DNA from: Atrichornis clamosus
Taxonomy: Eukaryota; Chordata; Aves; Passeriformes; Menuridae
Direction of reading: 5' to 3'
Assembly: GCA_013400975.1 (NCBI GenBank)
Contig: WBMZ01008651.1
Location: 1-64,000 of the forward strand
DNA length: 64,000 nt
Position numbers and translations under genes: made by a program. This document shows positions 36,701 to 50,575 of the stretch, piece by piece (position 1 is the stretch's first letter; every line of letters begins with the position of its first letter). The notes under the pieces were generated by a model. That model was not told the origin of the DNA. It saw nothing but the letters and a program-made list of their open reading frames with translations, and searched no databases.

Positions 36701-39469
36701 CCTTGGCACCCCTGCTTCTTTGTAAATGTTTCCTATTTCCATCCAGGTGGGAGAGCAAAAATTTTCCCCTTCCATGCAGACAGAACCGAGACCACATGGC
36801 AGAGCCGTGCTCCACACACACGTGTGCACACCCACACATAAACAGGGTTTCTTGGGTTATCTGACAAGTTTCTACTTCTCCTTCCATGTTCTGTTCCCTC
36901 TTTTGCTTCTCCCTGAGCTCATTTCATCCTTGCACAGCTCCTTCCATCCCAACTAGTTACTCCAGAGTGAAGCGGGGTCCAGGTGGTTCAGACTCTTCTT
37001 CCCAGCTCCACGTCAGCTCACAGGCACCACTCCAGCCCCACAGAGAACAGAAGCTGGGCTTGTTAACCCAAGAGACAAGTCTGTGGGTGCCTCTGTATGG
37101 GAGCCATCTGTCCAAACCCTGCTGCTGACCAAACCCCACGTCCATCTCTGCACACCCTCCCTCTGCCTCCGTCCCATCCCACTGACCCAGCTTCTAAGGT
37201 ACACTTCTGCCCCAAAAATGGTCTCCACACAGGGCTGGAGAGCTCCTCTGAGCACCCCAGGCTCTGTGGGGTTGGACACCCATTTGTCTTGCCCATTTTC
37301 CAGCCTGGCTTCTCCAGAAACCACAAGACTTCCCAGGAAATGCTGGAAGGGATTTTCTGCCTCTCTGCTGGGGTTTCCGGGAGACAGAGAAACCTCCTGC
37401 ATATCTCCAGATCTAAATCACAGAGACGTGCCACAGCCAGTAGCCACCCCAGCACTACCCCCATTTCTCTGGAGTGAAGTCAACCTTCCCCCAGAGGTAA
37501 ACAGGAGGCTCTGCTCCCCATCTCCTCGGCAAGCCCATTGCTCACCCACAGGGGAATATCAGCCTTCATTCTCCTGGCCCCATCAGTCTCTCCTTCTCCT
37601 CTCAGCCTCAGGTGCTGGGAAAGAGCAGGCACTGATCTCTCAGCACGTCTTCCCACCAGGACCCTGCCTGTGACCTCTCCCTAGAGATCTGCAGAGGAGC
37701 AAGGCTGAAAAACATGAGCACAAATTGAAGGGTTTCAGCTTTCCAGCTGAGTTGATTTATATGCAGGCACCCCAGGAATGGGATGAGCTGCGGGGTTCAG
37801 CTCTTATCTAAGTACTTTTAGTTTGACCCCGAGTTGCTGAAGAAGAGATGGTTAGATTTCTTGTAGATTATTTTGGGTATCGGAAGCAGCCTGGCGACAA
37901 AGTTTGTCTTCCTTGCAGAACTCAGAATTAAGCCACATGCTGCTTTGGAAGTGGTGAAATGATGATCACACAGGTGATCATTGAAATAAAACATCCAAAA
38001 CCTCCACTGACTTCTACTCATTTCCAGGTTTGCTCACATCGCTCATTTCCAGCGCCTTCCCTTTTTCCTGACTCTGATGAAGACAAGAGCGATTCCAGTG
38101 GGAGGCATTGATTGACCAAGTTCTTCATCCTTTTGTTTACTTTCTCATCCACCCACACATGGCCAGGCTTCGATTCTCTGAAGAATCAGCCCCTCGGCGT
38201 TCTTGGAGACTCATCTCCAGCAATAATCAGCACAGATGCCCTCAGCAGGGTTGAACTGTTTGTGGGATGGAGTGCTGATTTTTTGGTGGGAATCCAATGA
38301 ATGATCTCATCCTAGAAAGGAAGCCAGAAGTCACCATCTCCACCGGGCGAGTCGTGGTGTTCGCTGTCAACTGCACAGACCACCCCATGCTCCCTGCAGA
38401 TGGTCTGTCGTGCCTCTCCACCCGTTAATCCCACCAACACCTCCACTTCCACATTCTTCAGCTTTGATTTCTTGGCAGGAATAGTCAGAATTGCTGTCAT
38501 GGCTATGACTACTATCAGAGACACTCTGCCACCAAACACCAACTGGACATCAGGTAAGCTGGCCAAAAGGTAGAAGACAAGTTCAGTGTCAGAGGAGGAA
38601 AACAAACCCCAAAGAGGGTGGCACAAGCAAGCAGTCTGTCTGATAAGGGCTGGGTTGGCACATGTGGTGTGTTGGATGCTGCTGGGCTAGAGGCAGATCA
38701 TGTATCCCTACAACAGTCCCATTCCTGCACAATGCCTTCCCCACTTCCCTGCCCCCGTGGTGACAGGGCAGCCTGGCCATCATCCACAGAGCTTGGGGGC
38801 CGTTCTGCACTGCAGGTGTTCTCGTGTTGTCCCAGTCACCCCTTTTTTTCTCAGCTGTGGCACTTCCTTAGCAGGCCCAGGCAGCAGCACATCAATGGCA
38901 CCACGCTGGGGCACCATGTCTCTTGTGAAGCCAGCAGTCCTCAGGATGTCCCTTCTCAGCCCTGTGGGAAGAGGCCAGCAATGCAATGACTTATCCGCAC
39001 CATGCACTGCTTTATTTTCTCACCTGAGCCCCCTCCTGCCTCTAAACCCATTCCTGTCTGCCTCCCAGCTGTGTTTTCCAAAAAAGGGCTACAAGTTCTC
39101 TCTTTGAAACTGAGGAGCCATCCGGCTTCTCTGACGGTCTCTCAGCCTCCATCAATCAGAGCTGCAGCCACAGCTCTACTTTAGACAGAGCCCTCAAGCC
39201 TTTGCTTGCTGACACAGCCTGCTCAGCTCCTGGAAGCAATGAGAGGTCTGGAAGCAATGCCAAGGTCACGGAGAGGGTAGGGAAGAGATGTGGTTTGTGC
39301 ATGTCCACAGACACCCCTGGCAATGCTCCCACTGCCAGTGGGTCAGAGGATCAGACTGGATGGGAAGAGATCACTCCTCAAGGCCCCTCCCTGATCTGCA
39401 GCAGGGATGTTCCATGGTGGAGTGGAGCCTTCCTGGCCCACCTGCCTCTCACACATGTCCATCCTCCTA

Positions 39470-39850
39470 GAGAGATCTCATCTTTGTTGTCTGTACCCCT
39501 GTGATATCTTTTTCTCCCTCCTCTCTGTGTCTCCATCCACTCCTCCAGACCTCTGTCTCTCCCTTCCAGACTCTACCACATTCACCATTTTAATTCTGCA
39601 TTCCAGTGCCTTTTGCCACAGCCACCCATTTCACACGTCTCATCTAATTATTTCTGCTCTACTTCTGTCACTCACCATATCCCTCACTGGTTCCATTTCC
39701 TTCCTCAGTTCCCCAAAAACCACCTCCACCCCCTTCTGTCTGCTCTCAACTGTGTTCTCTCCATACCTCCACCCACAGCTTCCGGCAGCGCTGCCGAGAT
39801 CACACGTGGCTTTCCCAGCCCACTTCCATCCCTCCTGTCTTCAAGCTCTT
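39470..39850. repeat. CT-rich low-complexity stretch
   Basis: The + strand is strongly pyrimidine-biased, with repeated CTCCATCC/CTCTCC words. No regular unit is visible. Confidence 0.6.
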
Positions 39851-42800
39851 TAGGAGGTCATGGAGCCATCAGAAGAGGTCTGCTCTTTTGGAGAGAGATC
39901 AGCTTGACCCAAATCCCCTTCCATGAGTCTAAGAGCCAGCCAGAGGGATGAGGCACTCTGGATGGGTGCCTTCCTTTTGTGGGAGGAACTGGGGTCCACA
40001 GGCAACGGCTTTTGGTTTCCTGAGCTGGAAAGTCCTGTGGGACCTCCTACCCTCCCTGCCTATCAGCCACTCTTTCCAGATAGCCCAGGGTACCCTCTGC
40101 TGAATGTGGTGCAGCTCCTTCCCTTTGTTTCTTTTCCAAACCTTTGCAATACCTTTGTTCCCCGCAGATTTCAAAATGCTGAAAGATTTATAAGACCGCA
40201 GTAAATCACAAGATGCAACACCCAAACAGGGGTTTTAATTATCATCACAAAGGTATTAAACATACATCCAAAAAAGAAAGGGGGACTGCTCATCTCTCCA
40301 TGGGTATAATTCCCTGTTGATGTGTTTGGATACATCTCTTCCCCCCACCCTGCATAGTTGTATACCAGTGCATGAATTCATCTTTGAAGGCTTTACAAGA
40401 ATGTGTAATCTCTGTCTTTTATGTGCTTCCATATCTTTTCTCATCTCAATTAACAGGCCTCCCCTTTAGTCATGTTCGTGTTATGCCATGAAAGGCATCT
40501 GTGCACATACATGGAGGAGAGCATAAACTGGTGTTTACTACCTCAGGACGTTATTTCCACATAAATACATTCTGCATCAACGGCTGCTTTTGCACCTTAC
40601 AAAGATGTTTTGACATATGTGTGTTTTATGTTTCTTCCATGTACCTAAAGCCACTCATTTCTGTACATGCACAGCTTTGGCATGGTTTTCTCCAGCGCTG
40701 GTGTCGTAAGCTTGGATCAGCACCATTCCCCACCAACCTGCCCCAGCCTCTGCAGCGCAGCTGCCCAGCAGAAGAGAAAGCAGAGATGTGAAGACCTGGT
40801 GTATTTTCCAGGTCACTTGTTTTATTTACACCACCTACCTTAGGTTAGCCTAAGATGCCCAACCAGCTTTGAAGGCAATCCCTTGATGCTAAAGACACCC
40901 AAATGTCTATGTTCTTTCTCTTGGAACTAACTCTGCCTTCAGAATTGGCTCTCATCAAAGGCCCTGGCAGAGAACAGACTTTCCCCCACCTTCAGTTTAC
41001 TGTCTCTTGAGCCTCACAGAGGTCCACATGTCTCTTTAAGAATAAAAGCACACTCAGAAAGGTTGACTCCTCTGGGTAACACCACAACCTGCGGTCACTT
41101 TGCCTTTACCCTCTGTTTACACAGTCCATACATGCACAAATCCACCACAGAAAAAGGCTTTGGCCAGGTACATCCATGTTAGGAGTTCACAGGGTGTTTG
41201 TCCACCCGGTACTCACATTCCTGCTGAAAACCCACGCTCCCATTGCCTTGCTGGTCCATTCCTGCATGGACAAGAGTGAGCTGTGTCCATGCTGTTGTTG
41301 TTTCCATGTTCCCTACAGCCATTCTGTCCTCTGGTAATTTTGGACAGAAGCACTTCGGAAATTATAAACCACAGGGTAATATAGAGGGCCCTTTCAGTGC
41401 TGCTGGCAGACAGGCTTTCTTTTCCCTGTCCTTAGTGATTTCAGGTATGAAGAGGAAGGAGATAAATCAGAGCTATCAGAAATCATGAGGATGCACATAC
41501 TCTCCTGTTCTGCCAGAAAACAGAGAGCAGAAGGATTTCAAATCCTGCAGCCAGGAAGCAAATGTCCCTGCTCTGCACTGTGGGGCTCATGCCCATGCAC
41601 ACACTGTCTGCTGGATACACTGGGCCACTTTTGGAGCCAGCCTGGCCAGCAGGCACACCGGCTGCCACAGGAAGCCTGCTGGCCTGCCCTGCTCTCCAGG
41701 AGCACTGCAAGCTTGGCTCAAGGCAGATGTTTTGAGAACTAGGACCCATCCCTCACCTCGCACCAGCTTTGGCACCTATGCTGATGGATGTCCTGCTTCC
41801 AGGATTCACTGCCAAACCCACAGTGCGTGCCCAGCACAGTCACCAGGTACCTGCTTCACCCCTGAAATGACATCTACGCACCCAGAGGCGAGCATAGCCC
41901 AGCAGGTAGTTTCTGTTCACCTTAAACCCCTTGGATTTAGTGGTTTGAAGCCACCCTGAATCAGGCCCCTCAGGGGTTCAGCCAGAACAAGGGTCAGCTG
42001 ATGGCTCTTGCCCTCACCTGAGGATTCAGTCACAGCCAGTGACACCTGGCAGGTCCCAGCTCTCTGCAGTGCAGGAGATGCAGAGGCTGATCTGCCCTGG
42101 GATGGGCTTCTGAGGGCACTGAGAAAACTGTACATAACCGGGGGCTTAGATCTCCCCCTCCCATCCTTGCGTGCCCCAGACATCCCTGTACCCCAGTCCA
42201 GGGATCTTCCACAGGTGCCCACAGGCTCCAACTCCACAGCATTTTCCTGTACTGCTCTGCTGCCCTTTCTCCCACAGAGGTATGTTCCCTCCTAATCCCT
42301 TAATAATTTCTCCCATTAACACAACATTCTGCTTTTGCAGAAGGAAATCCTTTCCAAGCGCCTAACAAAGCTATGCCCCATAATTTTCTATTCATTTGGG
42401 AATCCTGCACGTTCCTGAAACTGGTACTGCAACGAGCTGTGCTAAGGACTGGCAGGGAGTGAATGGTAGTGTCTAAAGTAGAATTTCCTCTATAACCAGC
42501 TTAGGGCATATTAAGAGCATATTAACAGCAATCTGGGCCTGGCTAAGGATCAGCCAGTGCTGATCCACATCTAAACACCTCACACTGCCACACTTCCCAG
42601 CAGCAGCGAGCAGAAGAGCCAAAGTGCATTGACAGGAAGGGGTGTGTTCCCAGCTGCAGCCAGCCTGGGCTCCTTGTGCCCTGGGGCTGCAAGCATGAAG
42701 TTCTCCAGACTTAACACTGAGTTAAAAGCTTGGCCCCAAGCTTATCTGAGAGCAGGCCTCTGTCTGGAGTGGCCCTGTGAAAGAGACACAGCTCCTGTGT

Positions 42801-45800
42801 CCTTGCCCAGCCCAGACCAATGTTAAATGAAGGGACCAGGAGTGGCAGATGGACAGGGGGAGAAGCACCTCAACCAGCTGTGTGTTATTTAGTGACAACA
42901 GAAAAAAAAAAGAGAGGGCGCAGGATCTGTCCTCTGTGCCCAGAACAAGACATGGCACTAAGGAGCCCCACACATGCCCCACATTGTGCTCCTGCAGTGC
43001 AGTCCAAGCAGATCTCAGCCAAGCAGAGCCACAGCTGAGGCATTGGGACACCTGAATAATTACCCCTCCCTGGTTGTGCAACACTGGTTCGATTTGCATA
43101 ACAGCAAACTATTGCCCAACAATCATATTTAGGCTGCTCACAGTCGTTCTTTGTACACATACACCAAGCCAGGTCAGTATTGGCCAATATTTATTAGATC
43201 TCAACCATTCATCTGCCTGCCTGCACCTCTGCAACAGTTGTGCTGAAGCTAACCAGAAGGCTGTGTTTTCCATAATCAGTCAAGAAACTGGTTATTTCTC
43301 AATTCCTGCTCTCCTAGTGCTTCAAATTCCTTTTTTCAAGGACTTTACTCCTCTGATTCGATACCGAGGATGTTCAAGCTGTTCACCCACAGATTACTTG
43401 TTTTGCATTAGAAAACCCCACCCTAACAGCAAGAAAATGCAATTGAAGTGAGATGTTCTTCAGATACCAGGGAAAGCCCCTCAGAAGGCAGAATGACCCC
43501 AGTAGTCAGATCAGCCACCCGAAGCACAGACAGAGCCTTGGTGTGTAAACTCTTCACTTAAATATCTAAGAATTCCCTAAGACAAGCCACCTAATACCTG
43601 ATGACCTCTCCTAAAATTCAGTGGCAAATCTCCACCCTCACTGCGAGAGGAGGGACACAGGCTTTACAGGAGAGCTTCCTTCAGGCAGGTCGATAGATGG
43701 TCGGGAAATAAAACCCAGCCTCGCTCTGGGTGGCACCCACCGGAGATAATTGTTGCTGGATACTTGCCTGGGGCTAGGGAGAAGTTCCTACATCAGCACA
43801 GTGGAGCTGCTCCCCGGGTACCCCTGCTCCTTCACATCCACATCTGCCCCTTCCAGACTGCACCAGGGGGAATTCAGGCACGTGGTGTGACGGCTGCAAT
43901 AGTGCCCAGCAGCACGGCCGGCTGAGATGGGCTAAACTGCAGTGCCAGCAACAGGAGCCCACCTCCCTCTCCCCCTCCCTGCCTTTTCCCGCTCCCCCCA
44001 GACGAGTTCTGGTTTGTCCTGAGGTTTGCTTGCTCGCCTTGTTTATATGAAAGATAATTTTGGATGTGGTAATGGCAGAACTGTACCAACATGCCTCCCT
44101 CCCACCCCCCTTTCTCCATCGGTGGTGTGGGGCACAGCGTTGCACACTGCTGTAGCCCAGACATTTTGGGGCCTGGGAAGGACCAGGCTTCTCACCACTC
44201 ACCTCCCAGCCTCCTGCTCCCTTCCTCTTCTAATCCCACGTCCCGTTAGCAGACCACAGACCCCATCCTGCCCAGTGCTGTGGGGTGTCCTGGGAAAGCC
44301 TCTCCACAGGCTGCCATGCTCCCACCACCCTTGCTGCAGTACCAGGGGTTGAACCAGGTCTGGGTTTCACCTGATTTATTCCATGTATCTTCTATAGCCT
44401 GTCCCACACAGGTCTAATAAATCATGAACCAGATCCTCTCAGAATGATATTAATAGCCATGTTTATAGTCAGCAGTTTTCAGGAAATTCCCTCTCCACAC
44501 CTATCCCTGTCAGGTTTATCAGTGAACTTTCAGGGGCTGAAATTTAATTCTTGATTCCCGTGCCAGAAACACATGAGCTGCAGGTCTCTCGCCTTGCCCC
44601 AGAGATGTGTATCTGAGATTCATCCCCTGCAGTTATTGATGGTGTGAATTACCACAGCACCTCGCAGGCCTTGTCCCGGGATGCCTCAGCACCGGCTGCA
44701 TGCACGTGCACGTGTCTGCCAGAGGGAACGGCACAGAGAAGGTGCCTGAAGGATGGTGACACCACCAGGGTGAGCTTCCCTTCTTCCCAAGTCCAGGAGG
44801 GAATGACCCATTGCTTGGGATCAAATAAGGGATGCATGGATGGGTGGAATAAGCCATGATGCATCTTGAGAATGAAGGCAACAAACAGAGTCTGATGTGA
44901 TGCAGGGTGGGGACATACAGGTGAGAGCACAGATGCTGTCCTTCAGGGTGCTGTTTCCAGATCAGACACAGCTTTGCTGCTGTCCAGATCACTCCTTGAG
45001 CAGACTAAATGGAGCCAGCAGCAAGGCCCAACAATCCTGGCCAATATTCTCACTAGAAAACTCAAGTCAGAGTCAGAGCCAAGCACGGAGCAGCTCCACA
45101 TGGGGGAACCACAGGCAGGGATGTCTGTGGCCCCCGACACCCAGTCCTGCCCTTTCGGAGTGCAGGAGGCTGTTCAGTGACTGGTCATAGTAACATGACA
45201 TGGCCATGCTCTTGTTAGGGACATATTTTTGCAAACCCCATCTAAATAGACACTCACCAGACTTATCCATCACATCAGTTTTCGGGGAGCCCAAAGCAGC
45301 CTTACCCTCAGTTCCTAACTCCCTCCTGCCAGGACCTGGTAGTGCAAAAAGGATTTTGCTCCAAGTGACTAATGCTCATCGTGCTACAGAGTGCACCAAA
45401 ACCAGACAGGTCAAAGAGGAAGACTCACCAAGTGGCTTTTTTAAAAAACTGGTGTAATTGCCACAATTTGTATTTATTCAAGTAGTTCTTAAGTTAGATA
45501 CTCTTAACTGCTCTGGGCCAGTGGACAGCAAACGCAGACCACAGCAAATGAAGTAGCACAACAGCAAGAACACAAGGAGAGCTTGCTCCATCCACTCAAA
45601 ATGCCACCCACCGCCTGTGGGAGACGACAGCTGGGCAGGCAGGATGGCCCTGCACCAGCTTCCCCACTTGGGAAATGCCCAGCCTCCAGCTCCAGCGAGA
45701 GGCTCTGGGAATGGGCAGAGAGATCAGCCCAGCACCAGCTCAACGCGCGACAAAGCCGAGGTCCCCTCTGCGGTGGCCCTGTCCCAGCTTGCCTGGAGCA

Positions 45801-47639
45801 CCAGCAGGGAACAAGCCACCGGGCTGGAGACAACTGCAGCCCGTGCAGCCAGCACAGGGCAGGCTCGGCTGCTCCCTGCTCCAGGGGGAACAGCCACCAG
45901 TGTCCTGCAAGGCTGCACAAGAGCAGCCAAGTGCTGCATCCCCACCTGACTCTTCTTTCTCTGCAACCCAAAACTCGAGCGCTGCATTGCAAAGCAGCCC
46001 CAGTCCCAAGTGCAGGAGGAAGGCTGTCCTGCCAGTGAATCCCCAGCCACATTCCCCTTCTCCTCTCCTCCCATTCCCCTTCCTGCTTGCAGCAGGCAGG
46101 GCTGGATAAGCCACTCCTGGGTGATTCACTCCCCACCAGGCAGAAATGCTTTCTTGGATACACACAGCTGGGCACAGGGAAGAGGCGCAAGTCCTCTGAT
46201 CCGAGCTGAATCACTGCGCCCCAATGAGCTCCTGCATGCAGGGACAGGGCTCCCACTGAGGTCGTGGCAAGGTGAGTATTGCAACAGTACAATGTGACTC
46301 ACCAGCACAGAAAAATGCCATTTGGGGTAGGAGTTGGGAATGGGGGAGGAGGGCAGCCCGCCGGGGCACAAACCGGGGGTGGAAGTCACGGATACACTCA
46401 GGTCTGTCTCAGGGCGAAGCGGAGAACAAACTTGTGCAGATCAGTGAGAAGGCTCAGGGAATGGTGTGAGGTGAGTGAGCCCACCCCAGGAGCCATGGGC
46501 TTCTCATCACACAGATGAGGCTGCTGCATCCCAGCCCTGTCTGAGCTCAAGTGGAAAAGATTTTCACCCAGCCACAGTGCCAGGAGTTTTTCTTTTTTTT
46601 TCAGGACAGGATCTAGCCACTTAAGTCCCCATGAGGGAACAGGATGGTCACCTAAGGTCTGGGCTGGATGATGCCCGGTGCACCTTGCTGAACTCTGCTG
46701 CAGAGTCAGATTCCCATGACAGACAGTGGCACTGCCAGGCTCTGGGAAAACCAGCTCATGGCACGTTCTTCCTCTCCTCCCCTCCCCAGTCCCGGGGCAG
46801 CAAGACCTGCTCCCGTGTCCCAGCAGTGAGCCAACGTCCCCAGCACCCAGATGCCTCCACGGGCACTGCTTTGGGTAATTCCAGTGGCATGCCCTGCACC
46901 TGCCCTACAGGGTAACAGACTTTTTCCCACACCCCTGTTTTCTTGCCTGTCCCTGAAGGCAAGGCAGCCTTGATCAGCGTTTCCACGTTGTGTTGCAACA
47001 AGACACAAACTCCCTGGAGTCAACTGTCCCAACAGCCTTGCCAGGGGCAGCAGGAAAATGGGCACAGGTTCCCGGTAAGGTAACAAGGCTTTCCCAATTC
47101 CTGCTAGGAAATGCGTGTCCCTAGTCCAGGGCACAGCCTCACCCCTACTTCCAAAGGCAGGTGTCAGCTGAGAGCATCAATGCTGAGATGACACGTCTTG
47201 ATGGAAAGCTGGCAGGGCATCCTCCTGCACCCCTCTGACCAAGCTGGATTTCCTCCTGGGGACTGCAGAGGAAGGAAAACAGGGTACCATGAACCACACA
47301 CACCCAGACCAGCAGAGGGGCTCCCCTGTCTCCCTCTAGTGACTGCAGTCCTTGGAAGATTTCAGGTTAATTAGGCTGGATCATCAGCTCAAGCTGCAGC
47401 CCCTCAGGTTCATGGAGCCTTGGGACTTATTGTCCCACAGGGCAGAGCCCACAGCATTCCCAGAGCAGTATCCCCTGGGTGGTGGCAGTGTTTATGTATA
47501 TGACAACAGCATGTCAGAGTAGGGGTACAGAGCCAGAACCCTGTTGTGCAAGATGCTGTTCAAATGGAGTAATATCAGACAAAAAAAAGTAATATCTATC
47601 TATATAAATAAACCAGGCACATCTCCATTGGGAATTTCT

Positions 47640-47657
47640 AAAAAAAAAAAAAAAAAA
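47640..47657. repeat. Poly(A) tract, 18 A
   Basis: A homopolymer run preceded by AATAAA at 47607-47612, 27 bp upstream (see findings). Confidence 0.95.
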
Positions 47658-49718
47658 TCATCACCCTTTGGGATGCAAAGCAGTTAGGCCTGGAGAGCAG
47701 CTAAGAATTGTTATTAAATAAATTAATTAGCTCAGCACAGCCTGCCAGGTACTGAGCACTTTCCACTTCCAAGCAGGTAAATGAGTCCGTGGGAACAGAG
47801 GCTGCTCCATTCCTGCCAGGCAGCACAGGCTGCATTTTAATGTTAGTGCAGTTTCTGCAGCTCTGCCCCTGGAAGTGGCACACCGGGGTGCTGCGTGTCC
47901 CCCGGGAGGGACCAAAAGCCCCCTGCACCAGGGGCCACAGCCACCTTCCGGTGTGCCCCGATGCAGGAGAAGGGGTTTGTGGCAAAGGGATGTCTGGAGC
48001 ATAGCCTGGAGCCTTTCCTGCTGGGAAGCAGCAGGCCTGGAGCCGGGGCTGTGGGGGGGTGGCCCTGAGCAGGGCTGGGGGGACAAGGTGTGCCCTGAGT
48101 GCAGCGCTGAGCATCACCTCAGAGGGCACAGCCCCACGCTTTGCATTGCCAACTGCTGCTGGAGGCAGGCACGATGCCTTTGATCCCCTCCCCAGCCCTA
48201 TCTCGCTGCCTTTAAACACCAGCTTTCATCACCCTGGGGTCTGGCAGGAGCAGGCCGAGGGAACTCCTCTGCCATCCTAATTGCAGCCGACACCGGCGGG
48301 CACGGGCCGGGCTGGCAGCGCGCAGGGCAGGTGACAGGGCAGCAGTGCCCTCCCTGCCAGGGCCAGAGGTGTGAGCTTGGCTTTGGTCCCCGTCAGCAGG
48401 ACGTGACCCGGGGCCAGGCTGTGGGTCAGGGCATGCCGAGAGGAGGCAAAGGAAGAGGAAAATAGGAGCTGGGGAGGGAAGGTGGAGGTGGTAAGTGGGA
48501 ACTCTCCTTCCCTGCATCCTCCCTCTGGGGCAGGTCCAGCTGCAGTCACCCTTCCTGCATCTCCCGCTCCAAATGTTACACATCAAAAGGGGTACAAATC
48601 CCTGGCCTGCACCAGCTTTGCTAAAACTCTGAGAATTTCAAGGGACTGTAGAAAACCCACTGAAAAACACCAGCAGTGCTCCAGTGTCTCTTCCCAAAGC
48701 TAGTGCTCATCAGGGAAATGGGGAGGTAGATCTCTGTTGTAAGAGGAAGTTCACAATTACAGCACAAGTTGCTACTGGAAAATAAAATTCCCTGGCATGT
48801 TGCAAATAAAATCTGAATTCCCCAGTCTGGGGTACAAGACAGCCCACAGCCTTCATTCCAGGGCCCATCTGAAAGATAAAATGAGATGATATTTATGATG
48901 GCGGAGACAGATAAAAGTTGGTAGGGGAAAAAACTCTGTGAGGGCATTTCAAACAACCATTATTACATCCAAAACAGCACAAGATTCTCTTGCAAAAAGA
49001 AGCCCACAGTGAACATGCATTGCTGAAAACTCCTGAAATTAAATCTCTGTGCACACCCCGTAATCCGAGCAGCACTACTGCAAACAGCTCCAGAGAGCAC
49101 GAGCATGCTGCCTCTTCCTCTCCTTGGGGGAAACAGGGTTATTCAGTCACTGAGAATCTTTGAACAGCCCTTATTTTTCACTGTGGGTGAGAACAGCCAT
49201 TCTGCAGACAGCAGCTGTGTCTAGGGCATACCAGGGTTGGGGTCTCTGCCTTGATTCCAGCTCTGAGGTGCCAAGAGTGACCCACAAACAAGCAGTCAGT
49301 GCTCTCCCCACCCAGCAATGGATGGCCATTGAGGTGGATTCCTTATTGGACCTTGATTCCCACCCTGGATCAACCCTCAGCATTCCCCATAGGGGCTCTC
49401 CTAAGAGCAGAATACAAACCCAACCTTTCAAATGCTTCTGCCTGCCCGTATAGATGTGTCTGCCCATGTAAACATATCACCTGCCCTTTCCTCCCAGCCT
49501 CCTTCAGAGCCACAGCAAGCCCCAGAAGCTCTCCAAGGGGCTGCAGAAGCATCTCGTGTCACCCCAGAGCTGCGCGATTCACAGATCTGCCCCGACTTGG
49601 GCAGGATTAGGCAGAGCTGCTGCCAGGCTGAGCTGCCCAGGGAGGACAGATTATTCCTGCCAGGAGCCAAGACTCTGAAAAGGGACATTGTTTCAAGGGT
49701 GATTTGCTGTTTCCCCCT

Positions 49719-49735
49719 CACACACACACACACAA
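49719..49735. repeat. (CA)n microsatellite
   Basis: A short dinucleotide run. Confidence 0.9.
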
Positions 49736-50536
49736 ATCTGTAGCTCCAATCTGGCTTTTTTGCGAGGCACCTGCTACCACCTGTGGTCAGCGATAAGATC
49801 GGACAGGGATAAGCGAAGGAAGAAGGGAGTGAAAGCCGGGCTGGTCAGACAAACCCAGGATGCCCTGCAGAGGGGCTGAGCTCTGTTTGGGTCCACAGCC
49901 TTGCCCGAGCCCAGCCAGCTGCTCCAGGTGTTGCAGAGTGAACTGAGGGCATCCCAGCACAGGAGATGCTCTGCTCCTCTTTCAGGCCGAACCCTGGCTT
50001 CCCTCCCAGTAGCCCCTGCTGTGCCCAGGAGCCACGTGTTCAGTCCTTGCTGGAGGGAACAGGTTGCAATACCTCACTCCCCTCCCCAGCCCGCCTTGGC
50101 TCGGGGCGTGCTGGCAGCTGGGAAGAGGCAGTGTTGGAACGGTGACCTCAGGCCCTGCCGGAGCTCGGCTGGGAGGGCAATGCACCCTCTCCTGGCCTCC
50201 TCATGCAACCAAACCCTTTGCCGAGCCACAAGGACCAGGGCACAGGGGAACCTCCACCTCAGCTTCTCCGGGATGTGGGATCTGATTTCAGGGGCCCTAC
50301 AGCAGCAAACCCACACCCACAAACACAGTCTCTCTGTTAAGCCTTCCCTAGGAGAAGGTAACAGCTCAAGGCCGGTTCCATGGACACGGTCTGACCGCAG
50401 AGCTGCATTTCTATTTCTCTTTGCCCTGTGAGATCCCCTGCATCCCTTGCCCATGGCAGCACTTCCCTCCACTCCAGCCTGGCTTTGCTCATACCCATGC
50501 ACTCTCCGACAAGAGATGGGCAATCTCCTCTCCTAC

Positions 50537-50575
50537 CCTTAACCTTAATCTTAACCTTAAACTTAACCTTAACCT
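50537..50575. repeat. (CCTTAA)n-type hexanucleotide array
   Basis: About six units of CTTAAC/CCTTAA with single-base variants (TTAATC, TTAAAC). It resembles, but is not, the vertebrate telomere repeat CCCTAA. Confidence 0.85.

Noticed and set aside
45504..46292. 262-codon minus-strand open frame
   Set aside because: The composition (Cys/Trp/Ser/Leu-rich, no domain) is typical of chance frames in GC-rich DNA, with competing frames on the other strand.
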